Assembly (NCBI GenBank): GCA_027422505.1
Contig: JAPQWV010000643.1
Location: forward strand, 124,001-188,000
Length of the DNA: 64,000 nt
Direction: 5' to 3'
From: Craterostigma plantagineum
Lineage: Eukaryota; Streptophyta; Magnoliopsida; Lamiales; Linderniaceae
Within the stretch, counting starts at the first letter, position 1. Every line of letters starts with the position of its first letter. Shown here piece after piece: positions 1 to 11,542 of this stretch. Below the pieces are notes generated by a model. The model did not search any database. It worked only from the letters and a program-made list of their open reading frames with translations, and was not told where the DNA came from. The position numbers and the translations under genes were made by a program.

Positions 1-1203
1 TTTGATTGTTCGGTTGAACTTGATGTATACTCTGTACGCCTTAGAGACTGAAGAATACACGACGAAAGTGACTTCGAATGCTTTAGGGTCGAACTTAGCA
101 CGTTCTCTCGATCGTTCGCCACAAAGCACTCGCACCCGAAGACCTTGAAGAAGGAAATGTTGGGTACTCGCTGGTTGATGACTCGTACGGAGTTTTATCG
201 AAACGCTTGTGAACAACCGTCCTGTTTTAAGTAAAACAGGCAGTATTTACTGCCTCGGCCCAATGTGGGAGACCGGAGTGGATCAGCATCGTACGTGCGG
301 TTTCTACTAGAGTTTTGTTTTTCCTTTCTACCACCCCATTCTGTTGAGGCGTCTTGGCGGCTGAGAATTGCTGACTAATCTCAAGCTTCTGATAAAAGTC
401 ACTTAGAAATCTATTTTTGAACTTCCATTGTCAGTGCGGTGACTTAGATAGTCCGCTACAGTAGGCTCCGAGTCATGTTCACAAAATTGACAATCAAGTC
501 TCCTGTCTCATCCTTAGTTCGGAGGAACGTCGTCCATTGTGTAGCGAGACAAATCATTGACTATTACCAGCGCATACTTACGCCCATTAATACTCTGTGT
601 CTGCATTGGTCCAAAGAGGTCCATGTGTACCAATTCCAAAGAACGTGACGTGGAGGTAATTTGCTTAACGTGGTGTGAAGCTCGCTTCATCTTTCCATGC
701 TGACATGCCGAACATTGATGCTCTTGCGCCGTCAAATTTGTTGGTAGTCCATGAACCAACAGAGCTTTAATATTGAGATGAGACATGCGTTGATGCCATA
801 GGCTGTTCCTCTTAATTGTAGTCTGAGAGATGAGGCAAACACCTGTCAAAGGCCGCACGGACGTTAGGTTGATCGTGTATAGATTTGACTTCCGAATTCC
901 ATGAAGGAGTTCTTTGTCCTGACTGTCCAAAATTCTGCATCGGTCAGCAAGGAAGACCACCTGGTACCCTTTATCGCAAACCTGGCCTATGCTGAACAAG
1001 TTATGGTGGAGGCCTTCGACGTAGAATACATCCTTGATAGTTAGATTTTCCGAAAGTATATCTCCAATTCCTAGAATTGGAGTCGAATCGTTGTTGCCAA
1101 ATCTGACTTGGCCATTTAGGCGTTCTTGATAGTTGCTCAACAGCTCTTGATTTCCCGTCATGTGTGTGGAGCAACCCGAGTCTAGGTACCACACATGATG
1201 GAT
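1..1203 (-). pseudogene. Copia-D pol fragment: protease, GAG-pre-integrase, integrase core
   Basis: On the minus strand this begins with a retroviral-type aspartic protease motif (WYLDSGCSTHMTG, about 1150-1198). A GAG-pre-integrase follows with the integrase zinc-binding His pair (WHQRMSHLN, about 780-800) and Cys pair (CSACQHGK, about 690-720), then the integrase core start (HMDLFGPM, about 620-640). The DNG region around 425-450 is corrupted. The last catalytic segment (PQQNGVVERKNR-like) lies near 325-355, with the core running to base 1. The frame is open from 1198 to 514 and then broken. The same segment in Copia-B lies at 41640-42868. It codes for processing of Gag-Pol and for cDNA integration, but this copy is dead. 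The protease start is the first codon after the predicted splice acceptor at 1204. Confidence 0.85.
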
Positions 1204-2929
1204 CTGCAAAACCCACTTATAAATGGGTCATCTCAGATTAGCAGATTTAGTTTTTGGTTTAGAATGGCTCCAAAATTATCACCAATAGACGTTTTAACAA
1301 CCCAAGTCACTTTTGAAGAAGTTGATTTGAGTTTGGCCTTTGTAGGAGACTTGGCCTTTTTGGCTTTCGTCATCCTAGGTGGAGATTTAGGAACCCATTT
1401 GGGTTGAACCTGGTAGGGAAGATGAATTTCAGCATGGGCAAATGCATGAGTAGGCTTGAGCGTGGAAAAGATATTTTCATCTGATAGTCTCATACGGTGT
1501 TTTAGGGATTGGATCTTCACGGGGTACCTTAGGTGATAACATGAATGAATGGCGCCATAAGCTTTCTTAATGGCTGGATCTTGTTTCCTACGTGTCATTC
1601 TAGATGCATTTGTCTTAGAATGATTATTTGTTACTATCGACGTTTAGCCTATTGCGAAGTTAGTGCTTCTAAAGGTGGTAGGCCTTAGGGAGCAAGTAGA
1701 AGCAATGATTTTGAGATAAGAAACGGCTCTTTTATTTCTCGAGTGTCCTTTATTTTTACAGACGGGGGAGATAAATTTGAAACTTTGACATTTAGAGACT
1801 CCTTTATTTCTAAACTAGACACCCTCGCCTTCGGTTTCTCTAGCTCGTTTACTACGCTCCCTGTAGACGTAGTGTGGGTTAGAGATAATATTTTCATCTT
1901 TGGAAGGTTCTTTTTCTTTCTTCACGTTTTTCGTAATGATGTTATCTTGTGAGGGAGATGCGTGAGAAATGGCTTTTGAGACGGAGGAAGCTCTGTGATT
2001 TTCCATCTCTTTTAGGAACGTTTTCTTTTCCGCTTCAAAATTCTCTCGTTCTTTTTCTAATGAAATTCTTAACTCCTCTATTTCTTAACAATAGGTGGTA
2101 TGTAGGGAGAATTTCCAGGATGATTTTGTGCTTCCTCGGATGTAGAACGATCTTCTGGAAGATAGATTGACTCAGAGTCACATCCCTTGGGAATTTCCCT
2201 AGTTTTGTAACTCTTGTTCAGTTTGGTGTTGGAAAAGGGAATTTCAACCATACTCTTGGCCTTTCTCGGGGCTTCTTCTAACGTGGCTATTTCTTTTGCG
2301 TTAGTAAAAACCATAAGAGCAGTTAGTCCTAGACCTATATACTTTACAACATAAAGTTGCTTACAATCAACTTTCTTCAAGTACCGTGGATTCTCAAAAC
2401 CTAAGCCAAACTTATAATCATAGAATTCTATGGCCATGGGTTGGTTTAAGAATATTGTCTGATAGGTTTGGCCCCTTTTTACAAGAAGATCTTTTAGTTT
2501 CTTTATCTTAGAGTAGAGCTTCGTACGTTCATCGTCTAAGGTAGCATAGTTGACTAAAGCAGTGCTTTTCTCGGCTTGGCAGGTGTCTAGACTCTTTCTT
2601 AAATCATTAATCTTAGAATTTGACTAGCTAATACATCTTCGAGACTAGTTACCTTCTTACTAACAGCTTCGAGTCTACATTTAAAGTGACTTTTCTTGTC
2701 TAAGTTTCTAAGTAGACATTTGTGGTTGTTGTCTAGACTGTCTTAATTCCTTAATTACCGAGTTATGCTTTTCTAATGGAATATGCTTAATCTCCTAGGA
2801 TTGGAGTCTCTTAGTTAGTTCTTCTATTTTGAGATTAGAGCTCCTAAGAGCTTCTTCAAGACTAGCTATCGTTTCCTTAGATTCTAATGCAGCTAACAAG
2901 TCAAAATGTGTAGAATCAGGGGTTACTAC
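1204..2929 (-). other. Copia-D gag-pol spacer, predicted GT-AG intron (1726 nt)
   Basis: Spacer between the gag zinc-knuckle region and protease. On the minus strand it begins GTAGTAACC directly after codons ending CAGGAG and ends TTTTGCAG directly before the protease (ATCCATCATGTG). Copia-C has the same flanks joined with the spacer missing (58287/58288). The spacer has coding remnants: a short Glu/Leu-rich coiled-coil stretch continuing from gag (to about 2795), then Lys/Ser-rich segments (2437-2078, 2006-1685, 1598-1233) in more than one frame. A frame across the acceptor (FADPSCVVP) is not the pol frame. I infer alternative use: retained, it extends Gag; removed, it fuses Gag to Pol. Splicing itself is not shown directly. 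Confidence 0.6.
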
Positions 2930-3045
2930 CTCCTGAGATGACGTGGATGTGTAGTCTTCGTCCGTCCTAGCAGAAGTTTCATCTTCCTGATCATCTTCGA
3001 GATGCGCCATGAGAGTGTGGTTATCGGCGTCAGAATCTGATGTGT
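2930..3045 (-). pseudogene. Copia-D gag, C-terminal acidic segment
   Basis: Short continuation of the gag reading frame interrupted by the Athila insertion. It encodes an Asp/Glu/Ser/Thr-rich stretch (SDSDADNHTLMAHLEDD, then DEDYTSTSSQE) matching Copia-C at 58180-58287. It ends at the predicted splice donor. The rest of gag lies at 24370-25497. Reading the two parts together, only the Athila insertion breaks the frame here. Confidence 0.75.
3041..3045. repeat. Target-site duplication of Athila (left copy)
   Basis: TGTGT here against AGTGT at 24370-24374, flanking LTRs that begin TG and end CA: a 5-bp duplication with one mismatch. Other copia copies read GAGGACAC(G/C)TC at this point in gag, so the duplicated bases are native gag sequence. 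An alternative parse gives a perfect GTGTT duplication with non-canonical LTR ends. Confidence 0.7.
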
Positions 3046-4881
3046 TGATCGAGCGGATCGAGTAATAAAATAAAATGAATACTAACAAACTATCCTACGC
3101 TCAAAAGGCAAGTGTACCTATCGAAATAGCATAGACGTAGCAAATATTCGAGTATCGATTCCCAAGAGAACTATGTACCTTAGAAAAACTTTCGCTTAAA
3201 TATCCTAGTATGAACGTTTGATTGTTGAAACGGTAAATAACGATACTTAGAAAATACAACTTAATAAGGTAGTAAAACCCTTATGAAAACAGATGTATTT
3301 GAGACATCAAATCCCCCTAGCTCGACCAAAACAAATGTCAAGTGTACGTAAACAAAGTTATCATTAGACCGTGGAGATTCCTACTACATGCATACGAGTT
3401 ATATAGCTGACGAAACTACGCCTTACCATATAATGATCGCAAACAACTAATCAACGAATTAAATAGCCGGGCAAGCTTCCCTAACCACTTAACCGTGATC
3501 GCATTAAAACACGGTGAATCCCTCTATTAGATTTGACTCTAATCCGGTGGGGTAGTTCAACCTATCTCTAGCGATGAGTTTATTCCGCTTGTTTACGAGT
3601 GGTCTAATCATTCGCCCCTCTCTCGAGCGTAGCGTACGATTTCCCAACTACGTTAACTAAATGGCATAGACATGATCGAGCTAACTAGACAATTTCAATC
3701 ACATAGAAATAATCAAAATCATATGCTTCATAAACGAGTCATAACAACAACAAAACATCATATACACGTAAACATAAGATCGATCGCGCTAGAGTTCATC
3801 TCATCTCAAATACAATAGATTTAGCTACTCATTATCATCACAACAAAGCAAGTAATTAACACCGAATACATCATAAATACTTCCCTGAATTCGACTACGA
3901 AGTTAATCCCCGTTCTTCGTTGAGGACTTTGCTCGAACACGTGGTGGGCAATTAAGTAGGTGTTGGGTTTTGAATGACGTGTATACATGTATATGAGCTT
4001 GATTAGTGTTTCTTTCACGTACCTCCCCCTACTTCCTTTCTTCTCTTCACGTTGCTCTTTATATAGAGTTTTCCTTTCCTTAACTTGTGCATTTTCTTCA
4101 ACGTGATTTCTAAGGAGTTGCCAAAATCCATTTGAAAGATCTCTAGCCTCCAAAGTTGTAATTGCAGCACAAAAATCAGATTTCTAGCCTCCAAAGTCGG
4201 ATTTCTTGTCCCTAGTTTCGTTTCCGAGAAGATAAGATAGGAAAAGGATCGTTTTCTTGTATGTGCTTGACTTTAACATGGCCATATGGACGTTAACGGC
4301 CTCGTGTACGCATCCTCATGGACGTGACAACATTAAACCTGAAGGAAAACACATTTCTTCCCGTTTCACGGCCTGGGGTCTTCAAGTTCACGGCCATGAA
4401 GAGTTCGGGCTCAAAAATAGGCTTTCTGCCCGTATTCACGGCCTCCTGCGCCTCCATTCACGGCCATGAAGCACCCTTCACGGCCTGGTTGGTCAATGTT
4501 CATGGTCGTGACACAATCGGGCAAGAAAATGGCTCTCTGGTGTGCTCCACGACCTCGTACAAATCCTTCACGGTCGTGACGAATTTCCTGCAAAACAGCA
4601 GCACATTCAGAAATTCATAACTCCCAATCTAGACCTCGGATTGAAATCCCTTTGGAAAAAATCAAGATAACAAGTCCTCTATCTATGGTGAAAATTTCAG
4701 GTCCAGCGGACGTCGTTTACCCCGTGATCATTGAGAAATACCAAACTGTCGCAAAATTGCCGTGAAACGTTTTATTTTGTTGTGAAACCATATTACAGTG
4801 CAGAAATAATCAAAACGACTTCACTTATCATGCAAACGAATTAATTATAACAAATATAAATGTAATAAAATACGTTTATCA
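3046..4881 (-). repeat. Athila 3' LTR
   Basis: 1836 bp beginning TGATCGAGCGG and ending TTTATCA on the plus strand. It pairs with 22546-24369, and the 5' LTR lacks a stretch of about 21 bp found here near 3380-3410. It holds several CACGGCC/GGCCGTGA motifs between 4290 and 4585. No coding potential is credible; short ORFs such as 3821-4153 are not conserved in sense. Confidence 0.9.
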
Positions 4882-4898
4882 AATCTCCCCACACTTAA
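4882..4898 (-). promoter_or_regulatory. Athila polypurine tract
   Basis: On the minus strand, TTAAGTGTGGGGAGAT abuts the start of the 3' LTR. This is the expected plus-strand priming site, and AAGTGTGGGGAG is typical of Athila elements. Confidence 0.8.
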
Positions 4899-6367
4899 GC
4901 GTTTGCTTGTCCTCAAGTAAAATAATGCAAATGGCATATAAAGGATAAAATCATGCAACGTATCAATCAAGAACGAAATCACGCAGGAGATAATGCAAGT
5001 AAAGTCGGAAAGCATATTCAAAATCAACGACTAACTACACGATTTCTTTAGAAATACCTATCAAGATCCGCACCTCACAAAGATTCACTCAAATCACTAA
5101 GTATATGGGTTAAGATGTCGGTGATATCTCTCGGGTCATGCACTAATCTAATCTCTACCATAAGCTTGCAAATGATTCGTAAATCTACCACTTTCAATGT
5201 TCAAACGTGAATCGGAAGGTCTTTACCGATGGTATGTAAGATATGTAAGAAATAAGCATAAAAGGATATGAGCTGTAGTCGTGTCGGAATCATGCCATCA
5301 TCTCGAATGCGCCAAATCTGCCGTTCATATTCATTACTTCCGTTCTTTTGCATTCGTCGTTTTTCACCAAGCCCTTCTTCTTTCAATTTCTCGATCTAGG
5401 AAATGGTAATACGGTTTTTGAGAGTGAAAGATTATCGGAGGAAGGGTTCTTAGTCATATATCTTTTTTCCTTCTTTTTTTCTCTCTTTTTTATCTTTTCT
5501 TTTTTTTTTTGACATCAGCTCGAAATTTAGTACGGGCTGCGCTTCTTAAGTCTGGCACTCAACCTCCACTTCTACTATCGCTCAATGGGTTTACGTCTGA
5601 ATGCTTAATCACGGTCGGCAATTTATAATCCAGTTTTCATAAATAAAAGGCTTAGGCTCAAAGTGGCTAACTACGGGGGCCAGTCGTGGTTGGTTACTTT
5701 GGCTATGGACTGAATTCCTAATGCCTTTCTCAATTTCACGCAATCACACTTTAAGTAGTTTCAAAACGTAATACACAAGCAAGTTCTGACGAGAGATAAA
5801 TAAGCATGATTCACACAACCAAAGAAATGAGTAAAAAGCTCGTAGGGTCAAAAATATCACAAAATAGGGTTATGTGTACGAATCTATCACGTATGGCTAA
5901 GTTCATCATGTAACAAAGAAGTAGACTACGCATATGTATCCTAATTACTCACAAAATTCCTAACATAAAGTCATCGCTTCATGATAAGAAACATAATTTT
6001 AGAAAAAAATCATGCCAAATTTTTTATTATTTTTTTCAAAAATCAAGGCATGCACATATATAACATGTTCGTATTAATTTCGCAGAAATTCCCATCCCCA
6101 TCGATTTATGTTGTCCTCAACATAAAAATAATGTAACATACGGAAGAGGAAAAAGATAGATAAGCTAACTTCCCTGAATAGTCCGACGTGCATGTTGTGT
6201 ACGGATCCTCCCCACACTTGAGATTTTGAATTCCCTGCGATAATCGAAAAAAGAATTATAAAGACTAAAAATGCGCATAGAAATAAAAGAAAAACATAAG
6301 ATAGGCTTGGGGTGCCTCCCAAGTAGCGCCTTCTTTAATGTCTTTTAGCTAGACAAAGTTCCGTGGT
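4899..6367 (-). other. Athila 3' internal noncoding region
   Basis: About 1.5 kb between the integrase stop and the polypurine tract. Many Athila elements carry an env-like ORF here, and I see none. A T-rich run (5460-5512) and short ORFs only. A hydrophobic 82-codon minus-strand ORF (6074-6322) is best explained by T-rich composition. A hairpin just downstream of pol is listed separately. Confidence 0.7.
6306..6323 (-). other. Hairpin at end of Athila pol
   Basis: CTTGGG GTGCCT... CCCAAG: the sequence CTTGGGGTGCCTCCCAAG forms a 6-bp perfect stem with a 6-nt loop. It lies about 45 bp downstream of the integrase stop on the minus strand. A TTGGGAGGCA(A/C)CCCAA-like hairpin after pol is a recurrent feature of Athila-group elements as I recall; its function is unknown. 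Confidence 0.65.
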
Positions 6368-8503
6368 TCAGCTCTGGGTGGTGTTGACGAGGTGAACCGT
6401 TTCCTTCCCGAGCGCCTCGATGTCACCGCTGAAGTAATGCTTGAGACGCTGCCCATTCACCTTGAAGGTCCCTTTTTCTGGGTGTGTGATCTCGACTGTC
6501 CCGTAGGGAAACACCCGGGTCACCGTGAATGGACCTGACCACCTCGACTTTCGCTTTCCCGGGAATAATCGCACCCGCGAATCGTACAACAAGACTTGGT
6601 CGCCTTCTTGGAATTCCCGCTTCATTATTTTACAATCATGGTAAAGCTTCGTACACTCCTTATAGAGGCGGGTATTTCATAAGCCATTTGCCTCCACTCG
6701 TCGAGCTCATTGATCTGCAAGTTTCGTTTTTCACCTACAAGATTCAAATCAAAATTTAGCTTTTTTAAAGCCAATATGCTTTGTGCTCTAGCTCGACAGG
6801 TAAATGACAAGATTTTCTGTAAACAAGTCTGTAGGGCGTGGATCCGATAGGCGTCTTGTAGGCTGTCCGGTACGCCCATAAAGCATCATTTAGCTTGTTT
6901 GGCCAATCGCGCCTATGGTGTTCCACGGTCTTTCGAGTATACGCTTCAGCTCCCTGTTTACGACCTCCACTTGGCTGCTCGCCCGAGGATGATATGCAGT
7001 AGTCATGCTATGTTTCACGCCGTATTTCTCGAGCGTCCTCGCAAATTGAGTGTTAGAGAAATGCGTACCTTTATCGCTAATAATGCAACGAGGGGAACCA
7101 AATCGTGGAAATAAAGATTTCAAAAATTTAACAACGACCCTAGCATCATTAGTAGGTAGAGCTTGTGATTCTACCCATTTTGATATATAATCAACTGCAA
7201 CTAGGATATATCGATTTTTGAAAGAAATAGGTAATGGACCGACAAAACCAATGCCCCAGACGTAAAATATTTCGCACACAAGAATAAAATTATGAGGCAT
7301 TTCATTTCGCTTAGAAATATTACCTGTCCGTTGGCACCTATCACATTCCTCTACGTACTTTGAGCGTCTTTGAAAATAGGCCAATAAAAACCACATTCGA
7401 GTACCTTTTGTGCGGTTCGATTACCTCCGTAATGTCCTCTACATGGCCCCGAATGACAATGGCTCAAGATTTTAACCGTCTCGGGAAAGGTCACGCATCG
7501 CCGGATTATCTTGTCTGCAAAAACCCTAAACAAATATGGATCATCCCAAAAATAATACTTCAATTCTGCGAAGAATTTCTTCCTCTGGTGACTTGTGTAT
7601 CCTTTTGGCATGATCCTAGCCACAAGATAATTTGCAAAATCGGCGTACCACGGGGTTTCATCGAGTACCTCACGTATAGAATATAGATGCTTGTCGGGAA
7701 AGTGATCTCGGATTATTTCCTCGTTGGTAGCCTCGTGGGTTACGTCTTCGAGTCTTGACAAGTGATCGGCTGCGCAATTCTCCGTACCTTTTTGGTCACA
7801 AAATTCCACGTCGAACTCTTGGAGTAACAAAATCCTTCGTATCAGCCTCGGTTTTGCATCCGGTTTAGCGAAGAGGTGTTTGAGGGCTGAATGATCCGTG
7901 TAGATGATGACTTTTGAGAGAACGAGATATGGACGGAATTTGTCGACGGTGAATACGATTGCGAGCAACTCCTTCTCTGTGGTAGTGTAATTCGCCTGGG
8001 CCTCGCTTAGGGTCTTGCTCGCATACTGTATCGGCTGAAAATATTTTTCCAGTCGCTGCCCCCCCAGAACTGCACCTACTGCAAAATCACTTGCATCGCA
8101 CATCAGTTCGAATGGTAAGCTCCAATCAGGGGATACCATAACGGGGGCATTAATTAGCTTATCCGTAAGTATGGTAAAAGCATTCATGCATTCGGGCGTA
8201 AATTCGTAAGGCACATCTTTCTCAAGCAAACGTGTTAAAGGCTAGCAATTTTAGAAAAATCCTTGATAAATCTACGATAAAAACCCGCATGTCCTAGGAA
8301 ACTTCGAATTGCCTTTACCAATGAAGGTGGAGGTAATTGTTCTATGGTTTCTATTTTAGCTCTATCTACTTCGATACCTCTCGACGATATTTTATGACGT
8401 AACACAATACCCTCTCTTACCATAAAATGGCATTTCTCCGAATTTAGCACAAGGTTTGTCTCCTCACATCGCCGAAGCACTGTCTTTAGATTAAATAAGC
8501 ATA
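6368..8503 (-). pseudogene. Athila pol, 3' part: end of RT, RNase H, integrase
   Basis: Read on the minus strand from the Tekay insertion. First comes the RT thumb/connection (CEETNLVLNSEKCHFMV and [16 protein letters not shown], 8480-8235). RNase H follows ([23 protein letters not shown], 8229-7700), then the integrase zinc region (about 7400-7330) and integrase core (7300-6890). A C-terminal GPF-type segment (SRWSGPFTV) ends at a stop at 6368. Frames break near 8232, 7370 and 6885. In the integrase core the first catalytic Asp of the usual GIDF motif is replaced by Gly (GIGFVGP), while the second Asp (ISDKGTHF) and the Glu ([10 protein letters not shown]) are present. With frameshifts and a lost catalytic residue this gene cannot be functional. 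Confidence 0.88.
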
Positions 8504-8508
8504 CCTCG
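8504..8508. repeat. Target-site duplication of Tekay (left copy)
   Basis: CCTCG directly before the 3' LTR, repeated exactly at 19171-19175 after the 5' LTR. Confidence 0.95.
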
Positions 8509-11507
8509 TGTGGCGCCCCGCCATCTACTACTCTTTCTAACGTTATCTTACGTGACTAAATATAACATAAAGTAAACAATACGCAAAAATGCGTATTAAA
8601 TTTTTCCTTTTATATAAAGGAAGTCATTCTGTACATGCTCAAAATATCGCTCCAACTCTATATACACGGGAAGTGTATAAATGCGAAGCAAAAGAAACCC
8701 TAACGCCTGGCCACACAGGTCGCATCCATGTACACACCACCCCCAAAAGTCGCTGGAAGCTTCAAAAGGTAAGCCTTGCCACCAAAAGCGATCACGTACC
8801 GTGGTCGCGTGCACCTACAACACATAAAGTAAGGGGTGAGCTATAAAGCTCAGTAAGTAGGAATATGCAATGTCGTGAACGTGAAAACCCCGCAAAGGCA
8901 TCCGCGCCAATGCATCCCACACCTCGTAAATCAAACTCAATCTCATATCTCTCAGGGCCCTCGGCTAACTTGCTATGCACCATAAAGAGCTCTAATCCAA
9001 CACGGATAAACGTGGCAGCGACCTACGCTGGGTAGCCTACGCTAGGTTTCCCTAGGTCGCACCCTCCCAGGTCGTCCCCTCTGCCGTGCGGTAGCCCACG
9101 CTGGTAGCCTACGCTGGTTAGCCTACGCTAGGGTTCACCCCTAGGTCGCTCCTTCCCAGGTCGCACCCTCCAGGTCGCATCCCTCCGCTATCAGGGCATC
9201 AGCCCAAATAAAATAAACAGGGCAGAAGCCCAAATAAATATTCTAATATCACCGACGACGCAGCACGCCGTCATGGTGCCATAGAAGTAGCCCTGACTCA
9301 ACTGCGAGTCGACATCAAATGCCTATATCGGCAAATATCATTCGCCCTCAGACGATAAAACCCCAAGTGCCTCGTGCATGCATATGAATATGCAACGTGA
9401 ATTAATACCGTAAATATTTATCATGCAAAAGCATGTCAAATAATTCACGTAATAATATAAACCCAAGCACATAGTCACGTAATTCAAGTACATACAAATA
9501 ATTATGTGTTGTAGTTGAAATTCCCACTTACCTGGTATCCTTAGCTTATTTAATCTTATCGTACAGTACGTTGCTAACCTTCGAATCCTAAATATACAAT
9601 CATAACAAATTAGGGTTTGTTAGTCTAACCAGTATTTCACGAAATTAGCTTCGGGTGAATCTCGAGATATATTATAAGTAGATCTCGAGCTTGGTGTTGG
9701 AAAGATCTCGACATTTGTTTTGGTATAAAACTCGATATTAGATCATAAGATAATTGAAGATTGGATATCGATATAATTCTCACTTGTATATTTAATCTTG
9801 AAGTGTGGGTTGGAATTATGAAGTAGACGTCGAGATGAATCTCGACACAAATGTCGAGCTACACTTTGGAATTATAAAATAGGATATCGATATGATATAA
9901 CATGTTAATTATATACCACATACATCTCGACATATTGGAATTAGGTTTCGATATTTTAACTAGAAATGTCGAGATGAATATGTGTCGAGATTTTCTACAA
10001 GATGTCGAGCTACATGTCTCGACATTTCCAAGCAACATTTCGACATTACAATTATTTAGATATGGACCATAGAATTTCGAGCTATTACACACATCTCAAA
10101 GCTTGTACTGATATGGTTTTTATGTAAGGGTTTCGACTTCTTTATCACGTGGAAATTTCGAGCTCTTACAATAAATGTCGAGCTATATATATATATTAAG
10201 ATATCGAGACATTATTAAGCAAAATGTCGACATTACAGCAAGATAGATATCGAGTTTTTTTAATATAATATATTATATAGGTTAAATCCCGATATGAGAT
10301 AGATTTCGAGATATTTATTTTGATATTCATAACAACAATCTCGACATTACACATACATGAAATATTGACATAAATGTGGGTTTTAAGATGAATATCGAGC
10401 TTCAACTCGAGATTTCATCTCGAGTTTGATCTCGACATTTTCTTATCTTCATTTCCGAGTTTGAAATTATTCCTGCAAGTTTAATACAGTTTCCAGATTC
10501 TTAACTTGGAGAAATTATATCACTTGAAAAGACGTTATGGAATTCATCTACGCATTAGATCAAAATCCTATATTTCGAGAATAGTAATTGTCATATATAC
10601 TTAGAAACCCTAATTTCATCCAACTCTAATAACCAATAGTTTTTCCTAAACATGTTAAAATACGAAACAAGCATATAAATTCATCGAAATAATCTATACC
10701 TTTCAGCTTAGTGATGAATTCTGTTAAAACTCTTGTTCGACTTCTCTCTCCCAGTTTTCTGTCGAAGGTTTGTGAATGAATTTCATTTTCTTCTTGTCTT
10801 AATTTTTTTATCTACCTATTACGTGTAGCCCTAAACAAATGACATCAATAACTTTACTTTCCTTTCCAACTAAGTAATTGATACTTATCCCAATTACTAA
10901 TATCTTTCTTTTGGAATTCTTCCATATCCTTTAACTCGAGTTCCTAAGATGTCGAGTTTTACCAATCTCGATCTTGAAAAGTTTCGAGATCCTAAAGTAC
11001 AATTTAAGGATATCGAGTAGTTTGATAATTCTATGATTTCGGCGTCCTTATTTATTACAAGTTGTTCTTTCAAACTTTAAATATATCGAGGTTCAAAGAT
11101 CTTGAGATTTCAAGATTTTATGATACCAAAATTTGAGCTTAATAAATTTCGGTTCCTAAGAATTTCGAAATTGTTGATTTTAACAATCAACAACTAGACA
11201 TTTCGACCCTCATGTTGTTAAGTTTCGAACTTATTTCTACTAATTCATACTCCCCAAAATGCGGTATTTAATACTTAATATATTAAATCAGATCTTCTAA
11301 GTTATCATGCCATGTACCAAAACCCTAAAGTCAATAACTAACCTAAATTCAGTTAATTCCTCTACCTGGTTAGTAACCCTAATAGCATCCAAGTTGATAT
11401 CATGTTAACACATAAAATCATAAAACATATTCCATGCAGTCACGTAAGTCACATATCATGTATGCATATTTATTGGCCAAATTTACGTGCGGGACCCGGG
11501 TATTACA
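8509..11507 (-). repeat. Tekay 3' LTR
   Basis: 2999 bp, TGTGGCGCC...TATTACA on the plus strand. It pairs base for base with 16168-19170. It contains a GC-rich imperfect repeat block (about 9005-9190) and a 1.5-kb stretch dense in TCGAGAT/ATGTCGAG motifs (about 9650-11200). Short ORFs inside it occur identically in both LTRs and are not genes. Confidence 0.97.
8610..8622 (-). promoter_or_regulatory. Candidate TATA box of Tekay LTR (3' copy)
   Basis: TTTATATAAAAGG-like sequence on the minus strand, about 110 nt before the transcriptional 3' end of the LTR. The equivalent in the 5' LTR, which would drive the element, is at 16267-16279. A second TGTATATAG lies about 50 nt upstream, so the true start is uncertain. 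Confidence 0.4.
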
Positions 11508-11524
11508 TCCTCCCCCCCTTAAAA
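11508..11524 (-). promoter_or_regulatory. Tekay polypurine tract
   Basis: On the minus strand AAGGGGGGGAGGA immediately precedes the 3' LTR start TGTAATACCC: the plus-strand primer site. It lies 18 bp after the Gag-Pol stop. Confidence 0.88.
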
Positions 11525-11542
11525 GGGATTTCGCCCCCGAAA

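Larger units (their letters stand above)
1..3045 (-). mobile_element. Copia-D Ty1-copia retrotransposon, left part (truncated by window edge)
   Basis: Internal part of a minus-strand Ty1-copia element of SIRE-like type. It continues at 24370-26918 beyond an Athila insertion. Reading on the minus strand, the gag reading frame that stops at the Athila boundary on the right resumes here in the same frame (zinc-knuckle gag, then an acidic Ser/Thr/Asp-rich stretch). It then runs into a coiled-coil spacer, protease, GAG-pre-integrase and integrase. RT, RNase H, the third ORF and the 3' LTR lie outside the window to the left. The lineage call rests on domain order INT-RT, the protease and GAG-pre-integrase motifs and strong similarity to the other three copies here. 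SIRE-like is my best lineage assignment but is not proven. Confidence 0.9.

Noticed and set aside
6074..6322. 82-codon hydrophobic ORF after Athila pol as an env-like membrane protein
   Set aside because: Starts in the conserved hairpin, lies in T-rich sequence that makes hydrophobic codons by composition, far shorter than Athila env-like ORFs, no surface-domain features.
8589..8846. 85-codon plus-strand ORF, repeated identically at 16248-16505
   Set aside because: Inside both Tekay LTRs, identical because the LTRs are; antisense to the element, no protein-like conservation evidence.
9640..11200. CRISPR-like or tandem-repeat array
   Set aside because: Motifs are short, irregularly spaced and on both strands, within a plant LTR; no repeat-spacer structure.
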